27,332 nucleotides of DNA, from assembly GCA_051453625.1 (NCBI GenBank), contig JBOZIK010000001.1, positions 54,312,893 through 54,340,224 on the forward strand. The letters are read 5' to 3'. This document shows positions 1 to 9,933 of this stretch, piece after piece. Numbering within the stretch: position 1 is the stretch's first letter; every line of letters starts with the position of its first letter. Source of the DNA: Welwitschia mirabilis. Lineage: Eukaryota > Gnetophyta > Gnetopsida > Welwitschiales. The position numbers and the translations under genes were made by a program. Under the pieces are notes generated by a model, which saw only the letters and a list, made by a program, of their open reading frames with translations, searched no databases and was not told the origin of the DNA.

Positions 1-745
1 AATAAAGATATTTGATTGAAAGAAGTTCCAATACTTTTCATCTAATACTAGATTTATAACAAGTTGATTCAAATTCATTCTTTCTTGTACATTATGAGAT
101 TCATTTGAATTTTGAGTCTCTGTTTGAAGTTACTTTTGATCCTAGTACCACGGGATATATAATACAATTGTATCCTAGTCCTATAAGATGTATAGTACAT
201 GTTTTGGCCTAACATTAAAAGATGTGTATTATTTCACATAAAAAGGTTATCTACTATGGGATGTGTAGTAGTAAATTGAAAACATTTTTATCAAAGCGAT
301 TTCCTCATATGGAAAATCCTTTAAGGATGTCTTATTATACATCACATTCCCAAGGTTATCCCTTAAGTACTTTTGTTTTTTCTTATAAAAGAGCATATTC
401 GCATGTTAAGGAAGGAATTACAGGGATTTTCATACACACCATGGTCCTCTACCTAGGGATACTTGAAAAACATAGTGCAACCCTAATAACATTCTTTCCT
501 TTATAAGTAAGCTCTTTAATGTAATAAGGATGAAGAATTAATTTTTAAGAAATAAAATTTGTTTTTGAAATTATCTTAATCTTGCCCTTTCTCTTCTATT
601 TGCAAACATATACAACATGTAAAAATATTTTTATGGAGTTACTATTTATCATGTTAAGTAAAACTTTCATATTTTTATTAAATAAATATAAAATCTTATG
701 AAATGTAACTTTTCAATTTTAGATTAAGGTTGAAAATCTTAATAT
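1..745. other. AT-rich stretch, nothing recognised
   Basis: No conserved domain, RNA gene or clear repeat is visible on either strand. A 94-codon open frame at 222-506 (plus) has no family motif that I recognise and no supporting splice or start context. It may be the decayed 3' part of an LTR element, because a polypurine tract follows at 746-755. Confidence 0.4.
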
Positions 746-755
746 AAAGGGGGAG
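746..755 (+). other. Polypurine-tract-like sequence
   Basis: The sequence AAAGGGGGAG resembles the plus-strand priming site that lies just 5' of a 3' LTR in plant LTR retrotransposons. No LTR boundary could be confirmed downstream, so this is only a motif match. Confidence 0.25.
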
Positions 756-1959
756 TAACTAATAAAGTTTTTGAATAATAAAGCAAGCATTTTTAATATT
801 ATGGTTGGTTTTTTTTTTAAAAAATTTTCATGCATCATTACTCTTAGACTATCTCCCCTTCTTTCTTGTCTCCTTTTTCTCTTCTTTTTTAAACTTTTTT
901 TCTTTAAGAAAAGTCTAATTCTATTTACAAGTAAATCCATACTTATAAGCATGATGTTTGTGCCCAAATTTTAGAAAATCATAAAAAAAACATTATATCT
1001 AGATAGTAGGAGACATTAATGGAATTATAGAGCTAACAGGGAAATTTTACATTTTAAGAGATACTAATTCCATGATACAAAAACTTTAAGTTGGATAAAG
1101 CTATCTATCATAAGATATGAAATAATATAATTAAAAAACATAAAAAGATAATAATGAACTAATTGGTAATAAAAACATTTGATTTTTTTTATAGTATTAA
1201 GTCTACCACTCAATACTAAGAAGGCTACTCTTGATCTTGCATGTAGCAAACTTCTCTGCACATGGAAACTAGAGTAGCTTCCACATTCTTAAGTTCTGGA
1301 GGATCTATAATTACTATATTAAGCTATTAGATTTTACTAATAGCTTATACTTTTTCATTTGTTAAGTCTTTCATGTACTTATTATGATAGACATTTAATG
1401 ATAGGGCATAATAATTATAAATGTCCTCTTTCTTTGTGATACAATGTAAAAAGATTTCAAATAGACATTTTAGAAGTGAATTAAGAGTTATCATTGTGAA
1501 AGCAAGCAAGATATTATTCTTCTTAAAATTCTATTTCTTTAAAGACAAGTAGATGTTAAAATAGGGAAGAAAGGATTCCTTTTAAAAGAATGGAAAGGAA
1601 AAGCTAAGATCAGAGGTGAAGTACTTGATCTTGATACATTCTCATCTAGAATTTTCTAATCTTGCTATTCTGCATGTAAGGGAGAGTATTTTTCTTAAGC
1701 ATCTTTAGAACTTCTACTTGCTTCTAGTTTTTTATTTCTCACATTAGAAAAAAAATTCTTATGAATTAAAGGAGAAAGGCCTTAAGAATTATCATTGGAA
1801 TGCACCTCTTATAGGATGTTAGTCCTTTACTCTAAACTACATTCTACTCTAACCTTACTCACTTTAGGACCTTTTTGTTACTTTTTGGATTGCACCATAT
1901 TTTGCAAATATTCTTCTATAAGTACAATCCTCCTAATTTTTTATTTTTCCTTTTCCTTC
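756..1959. other. AT-rich stretch, nothing recognised
   Basis: About 1.2 kb with homopolymer and pyrimidine-rich tracts (for example 838-905) and only short open frames. The pair of opposed frames near 719-974 are low-complexity poly-K/poly-F shadows of the same tract. If the tract at 746-755 is real, this could be LTR sequence, but no TG...CA ends were found. Confidence 0.35.
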
Positions 1960-2162
1960 TAATATCATCATACTAAATAAGAATATCTAGTATGATTTTT
2001 CTTATGTAAGAATGAGGATCATTGAACTCAGAGGAGATGCATAAATGAATTGCAATAAATAAAAATTTAAACTAAAACAAAAATAAAATGTATAATAATA
2101 TACCTTATCAAGATAACTTGGTTTTCCAATCTGGGTACATCCATTTACAAAGATAGCTCCTA

Positions 2163-2490
2163 CTCACACCTATGAATATTCTTGACCTATAAAAAATAGT
2201 GGTTTTTTGGTGCATCATGAACGTTACATCAATTGAGATTCTTCTTGTAAGATAGCTCTCTCTCTACCTTAAGGGAACAACATTTTCATAGGCACACCAC
2301 AAGCCTTTGTACTAATGAGAGTATCCTTGCAAGCATCACTCTCTCCTCGTTAATGAAATAGTGGCTTTAATAGGTATACCATAAACCTTTATAATAATAA
2401 GAGTCTCCTTGTAAGGCATCACTCTCTTCTTCATAAGGGAATAATGGTTTTGTGGCTCATAAATAACCTTATATAAACTAAGTACTCATA
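2163..2490. repeat. 82-bp tandem repeat array, about four units
   Basis: The phrases TTGTAAGATAGCTCTC (2245), TTGCAAGCATCACTCTC (2327) and TTGTAAGGCATCACTCTC (2409) recur every 82 bases. Each is preceded by a diverged copy of AATAGTGGCTTTAATAGG followed by a CATAAACCTTTAT-like segment. A fourth, partial unit lies at 2163-2245. Units differ by many substitutions, so the array is old. It lies in the part of the degenerate LTR that would correspond to R-U5. Confidence 0.75.
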
Positions 2491-3001
2491 GGCACTACCT
2501 CACAAGCACACCCATACAAGGGTTGCCTTACAAAGATATAGATTCAATAATGGACTTGTAATAATATTCAATAATAAGATAGTCCATAATGTAAAATAAA
2601 AAATACAATACAACAATAAGCCTAAATATATTACTTTTATGAAGAATTAAGCTCTTTAATATTGTTGTAGATGATACAATTATGGATGAAGAATGACAAC
2701 AATGAAGATCCAAGACTAGAAGATAAAGGAAATGCTAGCTTCTTGTTATTGAATCCTTATATTTCTTCATGAGAGGTTTCCTGCACTCATGCATTTGAAG
2801 ATCTATATATCTATTTAATTCAATGAAGTATCAAAAAATTCTTCTTTGATTCATGACATCAAGGCTTTAAAAGGTTGAAGAACATCTAGCCATTTAAGCT
2901 TGAAAGGCAGCTGTTTGATTTTATAACCATCATGTAATAGATAGCCAATGTCTATGTTTTAGGTGTATAACTTTGGTTTTAATCAACATGAACTTTGGTT
3001 T

Positions 3002-3310
3002 AAGATGTCTTCACTTTTGTAAACATTTACTTATAGTCAGACATCTTTACCTTATAAATGTCTTCAGTTAACTAGCCCATATTTTGATGAATTTTGCTCT
3101 AGTATCTTTGGACCTTAATTTCAGGTCAATATAGACATCTTTAAAGATGTATAAGTCTTTAACTATGTTAAGTTCAACTTTTAGATTAGTTATTTTAAAT
3201 AAAGTAGTTATCTTTTAGCCTATGACTTAAACTTCAATACATATGAGACGTCTTCAACTTTCCATACATCTTCACTCAAGGCATATTTAATTTCTCAGAT
3301 GTCTTTAAAC
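3002..3310. repeat. Cluster of AGAYGTCTTYA-like motifs
   Basis: Seven variants of AGA(C/T)(G/A)TCTT(C/T)A occur in about 310 bases, at roughly 3002, 3038, 3056, 3132, 3246, 3264 and 3298. The copy at 3246 (GAGACGTCTTCA) contains the palindrome AGACGTCT; others differ mainly by C/T and G/A changes. Their place, just inside the start of the minus-strand LTR, corresponds to U3, where LTR promoters carry enhancer repeats. Confidence 0.55.
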
Positions 3311-3472
3311 AATTGATTTTGTAGTTTAGCATCTGATCCTTTTTATGAAATATTATCTTTGAAGATCCATCATGATCTAATTCTATCAAGGTCTGATGTT
3401 ACTATAATGACATGTCTACATAATGACACAAAATGTTTGATAAGTGGAATTATCGAAACTAGATTTACCAAT

Positions 3473-3488
3473 AATCTCCTCCTTTTTG
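3473..3488 (-). other. Polypurine tract of a minus-strand LTR element
   Basis: On the minus strand the sequence CATCAAAAAGGAGGAGATT matches the typical plant copia polypurine tract, which primes plus-strand DNA synthesis just 5' of the 3' LTR. The following minus-strand sequence TTGGTAAATC is taken as the approximate LTR start. Confidence 0.55.
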
Positions 3489-3493
3489 ATGAT

Positions 3494-4129
3494 GTTTAGA
3501 ACTTGGCAAATCTCATTAGTGTGATATTAACTAATCAATTGGAATCAGACATTTATATTCTAGAGAAATGTACATAATCACTATTTGCAATAATCATAAT
3601 ATCCACGACTTAAAATAAGATGAAATCATATAGACATATAATACTTGAAGAACTAGAATAAGACATATTTAAGAATTATTTGAGCAAATATCTAAATACA
3701 AAAAGGAAGATTATAAATCATAATGTTTTCCATTCAAATACACATGAAAAAAATGTAAAGCATAAATGCATTTCACAATCTCTTAAATAGATATACTAAA
3801 GGTGATGTGCCATATATGAGATCAGAAAATTGAATTTTGTGCCAATATTATATTTTAATGAATGTATTCATGGAAATTATAATCAATTAACATCAAAGGA
3901 ATAAAAATGTGCTATCATTGTATAAAATCATTTTAATTACCAAATAATCAAAGTATTGCATATTTCAAAATGTGCCAACAAAAGCATAATATTATGAATA
4001 AGAAATGTGTCAAATATAAAACCATGTATTAAAAACCTAGAATGATAGGAAATGTTGAATGATAAAGATGTGCACCAACAATCCCAATAAAGTATCCTCA
4101 GCCAAAAAGCTATAGTACCCATTTGATCT
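3494..4129. other. Non-coding AT-rich interior of a minus-strand element
   Basis: No domain is seen. A 61-codon minus-strand frame (3937-4122) has no recognised family. By position it would be the 3' untranslated interior between the broken ORF at 4130-5918 and the polypurine tract at 3473-3488. Confidence 0.3.
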
Positions 4130-5918
4130 ACTAATGATTTGCCAATTACTTCTTCCCCTTTTTAAGTAGCATGCAAGAGGCTCTCTAACCACTAAGATCA
4201 GAGTCACTCATGTAATGCTCACCTTGTACTTCTTCATCACTATCATCACTATTATGGATGACGGAGGTTGATTGAGTGTAGGATGATGAGGAAGTGGAAG
4301 GTGGAGCATGCCTCTTCCTATAGGGGCACTATGATATCTTACCAGGACCCTCAAAAACTTGTCTTCTTACATGATATATTTGAAGCATGATAAAAGTCCC
4401 AAAGAAACCAGTGATGGTCGTCTTTACAAAGGATGATGTAATTATATAGATGGAAGGTGTTCTACCTAAATAGGTTTTATGTGAGAAGGCGATGATGATG
4501 GTGAATACACTGGAGGTGAAGAAGGTGTAATTGATGATGATTGAATTATGTAATGTGATGGTGATGGCTAAATAGGACAGCGACAAGAGACCTTGCAATT
4601 TATATGATAAAAGATAAGAAGCAATGCATCTGAGCTCTCAAACTCGATCTACTATTGTATTCACCTCTGCTGCGAAGGACTTGAAGCCTATTGCTCCCCC
4701 TACACATGTACCTCTGTGGAAGTCTAGTACTCCTCCTATGCTTATGCCTCATCTCCAGAAGCCTCTTATGAAGATTTACTATCTTTGCCCTACCAAATTT
4801 ATATCCTATACCAAATGGAGCTGATAGTCCTACTTCTTCTTCAACATCTGATTCCTCCTCTGGGTCTGACTATGTGGGAGTTCTTATAGATTACCAACTC
4901 TCTAATGATGCCTTATCCTTACTAGTTATGGATCTTTGTTTCTGAATCCTTAAGAGGTTTCTTCCAATTTTACCTATCATTTTTATGAGTTCCTTTAACC
5001 CCTTTTTTTTAACTGACGAAGATCTATGAGTATCAGTAGAAAATGATCTCTGATACTATGGTGTCCTCCTGTTTATCCCTTCACATGGCATCACTAGTGC
5101 TCTCCATTTTTTACTATGTTCTACTAATGGTTTCTTTTGATAGATGAGGTTAACCTATAGTACTAAAATGCCTGTACTACTAATAATCAAACTAATAAGA
5201 CCTGGGTGACCAAAAGTCTACTCTTGCGAAACAATGATATGAAATCCATGCATAGAATAAAGCCCAAATCTATCTATAAACTAGTGAATAAAAAATATAT
5301 AATGAAAGTTTCCATGGTTTTATAATAGTTTTAGCTGCCTCCTCTAACTAAAATGTTATAGAAAGTTATCAAACTAAGGATTAAGGAATTTGGTATTATG
5401 TCCTTTCTTTAAATGTTCTTAACAAAGTTCATTCGACTGTGTCTAAATAAAACATTATCCATACTGTGCTTAGATACATTGATAACTCTAAAACTAAGTA
5501 TTTTCTTAAAATAATTAGGTTGAAATCTTAGGAACATTCATATCATCTATGACAAGCAATGAATTTACAAAAATTGGAATGATGTGCAAGATTGTACCTC
5601 TAACCTATGTTTTAAATGTATCCATGCTATTATTAATCTCATGAATATTAGCATATAAATCTCTTACCATAGGATCTAAAATAGGCTGAAGTAGTTACAC
5701 AATCATTTTCCATCCAAGTTAAATGAAGTAACTCATAAGCTAGTCTCTACACTTATTCTAAAATTCAAGAGTTTTCAATGCAATAATAAATTCTTGGACC
5801 ATGTTCTAAATCTTCTTTCTACTACCTCATAGTAGAAATGTAGTTCATATTAAGATCTATGATGTTCTGAGATTGGTTCATTTTCTTTAGAGGTCTTTAT
5901 TACCTTTCTTCTAGCCAT
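4130..5918 (-). pseudogene. Broken ORF, similar to 'putative plant transposon protein'
   Basis: On the minus strand an ATG at 5918 begins MARRKVIKTSKENEP, then a frame with many stops and frame changes. Recognisable pieces, in order, are YEVVERRFRTWSKN (about 5810-5850), a segment with VRDLYANI-like and VRGTILHIIP-like residues (about 5590-5680), hydrophobic segments with DLGFILCMDFISLFRKSR (about 5220-5290), an acidic EEESDVEEEVGLSAPFG tract (about 4810-4860) and a Ser/Asp-rich end (HNSDDSDEEVQGEHYMSD, about 4205-4260). The order (basic start, 'FYAN', 'VRG', acidic tail) resembles the plant transposon protein domain found in non-autonomous LTR elements; this is by memory of the family, not a search. 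It shares orientation with the LTR and polypurine tract at 1960-3488 and could be that element's only protein. The start overlaps the end of the gypsy protease fragment, so the junction is unclear. Confidence 0.4.
4215..4580. repeat. GATGA/TCATC-rich low-complexity tract
   Basis: Repeated GATGATG, GGTGATGG and CATCACTATCATC runs dominate. On the minus strand they encode Ser/Thr/Pro- and Asp-rich peptide (for example STSSSSYTQSTSVIHNSDD), so they may be the low-complexity tail of the broken transposon ORF rather than a separate satellite. Confidence 0.5.
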
Positions 5919-6700
5919 TTGTATATTCTAAGACAATCAGAGTAGGCTCTATTCTATCCTCTAAATCAAGTCTCTTACAAATGTAAAGTGTCATAATATT
6001 AACACTTGCTCCAATTTCAATTAAATCTTTCCTAATCTTTTTATTTCTCTCTATAGTAACATTCACCGTAGCTGCTCTTGGATCTTTAAATTTGGGTGAT
6101 TTTTGTAAAACTAAGTTCATAAGGGATTGTGCAAGAAAGACCTTATTAGAGATGCCTTGTTTATGTTTTCTTCTTATTAGGTCTTTCCATGATTTTGAGT
6201 ACCTTTGATTTTCTTGTAAAACTTTCCAAAATTTTAAGTTTATGCTCATGTTTTTTATCAAGGCTTTTAAACGATCATTAAAATTTTAATTGTTGTTAAG
6301 CCTATCCATCAAAGGGGTAATTTGTTGAGAAGGATTTTTCTTTNNNNNNNNNNNNNNNNNNNNNNNNNNNNNNNNNNNNNNNNNNNNNNNNNNNNNNNNN
6401 NNNNNNNNNNNNNNNNNNNNNNNNNNNNNNNNNNNNNNNNNNNCTTTTTCTTTTTGTCAAGACAAGGGAAGTTATAATATTCTAATATTTCAATATACTC
6501 TTCCTCTTCTTTTTCATCATTTATAAAGTTATTTTGGGAGGTGGAAGGTTCATATGGAGGAGGGTTTATTTCTTATCCACTTCTTGTTATAAAATTACAA
6601 TCTTTTCTTAATTCATTTGGATTTGATAAAGTGTGTGTTGCTAAAGTTCCTTGAGGTATTTGGTTTGCTAGCATTGTTTGTTGAAGAATGTTTATTAAAT
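5890..6700 (-). pseudogene. Ty3/gypsy linker-protease fragment, copy A
   Basis: On the minus strand this carries the end of a gag-pro linker with the ITRSG motif (about 6573-6590), acidic linker, then a retropepsin-like start: RKDLIEIGASVNIM followed by YICKRLDLEDRIEPTLIVLE (about 5925-6040). The Asp of the usual D-[LI]-G-A-S active-site motif is Glu here. The segment is about 80-85% identical by eye to 7480-8125 (copy B) and in the same orientation. A 100-N gap interrupts it at 6344-6443. The copy stops at about 5890, before the flap and the Leu-Gly-Arg motif. No reverse transcriptase follows. It is either a diverged duplicate or a second truncated element. Confidence 0.75.
6344..6443. other. 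Assembly gap, 100 N
   Basis: Exactly 100 N, a usual placeholder for unknown length. Alignment with copy B (7862-7902) suggests almost nothing is missing here: flanking offsets to copy B are about 1543 before and 1434 after the gap, so removing roughly 109 bases would restore colinearity. Confidence 0.9.
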
Positions 6701-6800
6701 NNNNNNNNNNNNNNNNNNNNNNNNNNNNNNNNNNNNNNNNNNNNNNNNNNNNNNNNNNNNNNNNNNNNNNNNNNNNNNNNNNNNNNNNNNNNNNNNNNNN
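6701..6800. other. Assembly gap, 100 N
   Basis: Exactly 100 N. With the gap at 6344-6443 it isolates a 257-base contig (6444-6700) carrying the gypsy linker of copy A. What lies in the gap is unknown, so adjacency of copy A and copy B should not be taken as proven. Confidence 0.9.
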
Positions 6801-6883
6801 AATCAATTAGATGAAGAGAGGAGTAATGGAGAGCACTCTATGATACCACATTAAAGCATAAATTTTAAAAGTCAAAGAAGAGA

Positions 6884-8130
6884 TCAATGGTAACTTTGGT
6901 AAAAGATTTTCATTAAATGCAAGATTTTTATTTTAATCATCACAAAGAAAATTATATTTAAGTCCCTTAAGAACATTTTCATCCAAATTAAATTATGATT
7001 TTTAATTTTTAGCTTGTATAATGGACAACCTCCCTCATAATATTTCTTGAAAAGTTGGGCTTTTTTACACTCTAAAGGTTGTATTTCTTCTTCATTCTTA
7101 AATTGATCATCACAAAGCACATTCTCAATTGATTTTATCTCTCTTTCTTCAAGTAGATGATGTTGTAGAAATAAAGTTGGTTTGATGTTATCTTCAATGT
7201 TCAAATCATCACCTAAAACTTTTTCAGTCGCATCAAAAACTCTAATTGAAAACATTCTATTTTTAATGTGACATTTCATTGTTTTTGCTTTTGTATCAAT
7301 GATGTAGTGGGATGTTACATAAAAGGCTCTTCCTAGAAGTGAAGGGTATCCTCTGTTATGCTCAACTTCTATGATAAGCACATCTATGAGGTAGAAAACC
7401 TCTTCAATTTGAATTGCCAAATCTTTAATGACACTTAAGGGTTTCTTAACTGAAGTATATGCCAACTCTAAGAAAACTAGAGTAGGCTCTATTTTATCCT
7501 TCAAATTAAGTCTCTTACAGATGTAAAGTGGCATAATATTAACACTCATTCTAATGTCTATTAAGGCTTTTCTAATATTTTTGTTTTTCCTCTAAAGTAA
7601 CATTCACCATAGTTGCTCTTAGATCTTTAAATTTGGGTTATTTTAATAACACTAAATTTGTAAGGTATTGGGCTAGAAAGACTTTGCTAGGAATGACTTA
7701 TTTTTGTTTTCTTCTAATTAAATCTTTTCATAATTTTGAGTACCCTAGATTTTGTTGCAAACGTTTCTAAAAGTTTAAGTTTATGCTCATATTTTTCATC
7801 AAGGCTTTTATATGTTCATTGAAAATTAAATTATTATTAACCCTATTAAGCCAAGGAGTGATTTTTTGAGAAGGATTTTTCTTTTTTTTTCCAAGAAAAG
7901 GGAAGTTATAATATTCTAATATTTCAATGTCCTCTTCCTCTTCATCTTCATCATTTCTAAAATCATTTTGGGAGGCGGAAGGTTTACATGGAGGAGGGTT
8001 TATTTTTTGTCCACTTCTTGTCACAAACTTACAATCTTTTCTTACTTTATTTGAGTTTGGTAAGCTAATGTTCCTTGAGATCTTTGATTTGTTAGTATTG
8101 TTTATTGAAGAATGCTTATTAAGTTTTTAA
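6884..8130 (-). pseudogene. Ty3/gypsy linker and aspartic protease, copy B
   Basis: The 221-codon frame at 7549-6884 reads through the protease: SVNIMPLYICKRLNL, then IEPTLVFLELAYTSVKKPL, then a Gly/Leu motif YPSLLGRAFYVTSHYIID (the family's ILGRPFLAT), then an acidic tail ending ECKKAQLFKKYYEGG. Upstream residues ALIDIR keep the catalytic Asp, but the Gly-Ala of the D-x-G-A-S motif is Arg-Met, so the protease is inactive. The linker frame 8024-7767 starts TRSGQKINPPPCKPSAS and has an EDEEEEDIEILEYYNFP acidic stretch. A frame change separates linker from protease near 7580-7770. The family matures Gag-Pol; nothing suggests host use. Confidence 0.8.
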
Positions 8131-9252
8131 GTTTGACATTTATTTCTTTATGTAATCTTCTAGTTTCATCCATAAAGTTTATGATTGGATCATTTGGATT
8201 TTGATAATTAGATGAACTTGGTGGGTAGTTTGTGTTTTAGAATTGATTTCTAAAAGGTTGAGAATTATTTTAAAAATGAGTGTTCAACCTTGGTTATTCT
8301 TAATGGAAGTTTTGATATGTCTAGTTGAAAGCACGAACTTATTCTTGAATTATTTCTTTGTATGTTGGCAAAAGAGGATAGGTTTTAGTGATATGATAAT
8401 TATCTTCACATAAGTTACAAGTTTACATAACATTTCTTTTAGTTGCAGTTTTAGCATCTAATATCATTTCTGCATACTTCTCCAAAGGTGGTTGTAAAAT
8501 CTTTTATAGGATTTATAGGATTAAATTCTACCTCTTTTTATTGTTTAACCTCTTTTAAGTCCTTGAGGAGTTGGCCTATTATTTTCTTTTCTTTAGGTAT
8601 TAACCATGTTTGACTAACCTTCATAAGTTCTTCTAATTTTGTCTAGGCATCTTCTAATGTAAGGTTCATGAGGTTTTCACCACAATAAAAATCTACAAGT
8701 TATTTTATGTGGAGAATTAATCCACTATAAAAATGGTCTAGTTGTTCTGCTCTTGAAAAGGCATCTATCGGATTAAAATGGACTGCTATAGAGAAATGTT
8801 CATAAGTAGAGGCGTAATCTTCATTTGATTTGTTGGAAGTTTCTTACCTCTTTTTTCTTTTTCTCATAGTTTCTTCACTCATAAATTTTTTTACAAAGGT
8901 TTTCTAGACTTGATCCCATAGGTATAGTTTTTAGCCAACGTGTTGCCCTATCCTTTAATGTCATAGAAAAGATTATCATATATGGTCTATTCATTATTTT
9001 TTTCTTCTAATTTCCTGAGGTGAGGATAAGTTGTTTAATGTCTCCAATGTGTTGAAGGGAATTCTCATCATCTTCTCCATTAAAAGTTGGGTAAGCATGT
9101 AAATTTTTAAGTTCGACATCATCTCCTGGGGGTAGGTTAAAAGGTGTTTGAATTTCTCTTTTCTTATTTGCTAATAATTCCCTTAGGGTAAGGTTTGCAT
9201 TAGGGTTAGAAGATCCTACCACTTGTTTTTGCTTATGGAAGGCACTTGACAT
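8130..9252 (-). pseudogene. Ty3/gypsy gag
   Basis: The minus-strand start at 9252 gives MSSAFHKQKQVVGSSNPNAN, then ELKNLHAYPTFNGEDDENSL, which is the 'P.F.GED....HL' region that opens the gypsy gag (Retrotrans_gag) domain. After a frame change, the next part (about 8990-8870) reads PYMIIFSMTLKDRATRWLKT and IPMGSSLENLCKKIYE, the conserved FSLTLKGRA-WF and PPGSI-W segments. Further stops break the frame. A zinc knuckle remnant lies at about 8381-8419 (CNLCEDNYHITKTY): the two first Cys and the His remain while the last Cys has become Thr. This would be the structural coat protein of the virus-like particle; it is not functional. Confidence 0.8.
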
Positions 9253-9910
9253 TGTAAATTAGTTCTCTCCTTCTATGGGGTTTTCATTAAGAAAATGTAA
9301 TTTAGAAAAAATAAATTTAGAAGAAGGTTTGAGTGCACCTGGAGATTATTTTTTTGATTCATTTTCTATATCCACCAGTTCTTCTTTGATGTTTTTTTCT
9401 ATCAGCTACTTTTCTCGCAGATATCTCTTCTCTATGTTGACCATATCATAACATCCTGTAAATAGCAAACAATAGAAAATAGATCAAAAATAAAAGACCA
9501 TTATCCTATCTATAATGGGGACAATAGAAGGGACGATACACACGAAAGCTGAAAAACAAAAACAGAACCAAAATTGAAAACAAAAAGCAAAAAACATAAA
9601 ATAGGCCTATCGTCCACCTGGTTGTCTGGACGTCAAGGGAGATGACAAAAACTAATTTATTTCAAAGAAATTGCAATATAAAAATAAAACTAAAAACAAA
9701 AATAAGACACTGTCATCCTAACTATCATGAGGATGACTGAGGAAACAACCACACTTTTTATACAAAAAACTGAATCTAAAACTCCGAAACTAAAAAATAG
9801 TAGATAGAAAACTTATAGCTCCTAATAAAATAAAGCATCACATAGATAAATAACCAAATAAAGGTTTGATATACTCACCTAAGATAACTCTTGTACTCCT
9901 CAATAGCCTT
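9253..9910 (-). other. Untranslated leader of the gypsy element
   Basis: A-rich on the plus strand, without coding potential, lying between primer-binding site and gag as in plant gypsy elements. It contains two copies of a hairpin motif (9500-9525 and 9712-9737) that also occurs in the LTR at 10617-10642. Confidence 0.6.
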
Positions 9911-9927
9911 CCTTGGCAATGGCACCA
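9911..9927 (-). other. Gypsy primer-binding site
   Basis: The minus-strand sequence TGGTGCCATTGCCAAGG matches the primer-binding site common in Athila/Tat elements (TGGCGCCGTTGCCGGGG) with only C-to-T and G-to-A differences. It sits seven bases after the LTR end TACA, as seen on the minus strand. Confidence 0.75.
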
Positions 9928-9933
9928 ATTTAT

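Larger units (their letters stand above)
1960..3472 (-). mobile_element. Degenerate copia-like LTR (probable 3' LTR)
   Basis: Read on the minus strand, a polypurine tract (3473-3488) is followed directly by this stretch, as expected for a 3' LTR. It has the same order of parts as the better preserved copia LTR at 26012-26900: a cluster of short repeated motifs near the start (3002-3310), a TATA-like element (minus, near 2799-2812, TAGATATATAGATC), and near the end a segment (minus, about 2103-2140, AGATTGGAAAACCAAG) resembling the GGCCGAACCAC segment of that LTR. No primer-binding site follows, consistent with a 3' LTR. Both ends are estimated, and the minus-strand 3' end near 1960 is poorly fixed. 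It is longer than usual because of the internal tandem array at 2163-2490. Confidence 0.5.

Noticed and set aside
719-974. Opposed frames rich in Lys or Phe
   Set aside because: They are two readings of one low-complexity A/T-rich tract.
2163-2490. CRISPR array
   Set aside because: The units are contiguous diverged repeats without unique spacers, in plant nuclear DNA.
4624-4824. Plus-strand 66-codon frame as a gene
   Set aside because: The minus strand carries an acidic and basic protein-like reading consistent with the transposon ORF; the plus frame looks like its shadow.
6840-6856. Minus-strand TGGTATCATAGAG as another copia primer-binding site
   Set aside because: The match to TGGTATCAGAGC is partial, no LTR end was found beside it and it lies close to an assembly gap.
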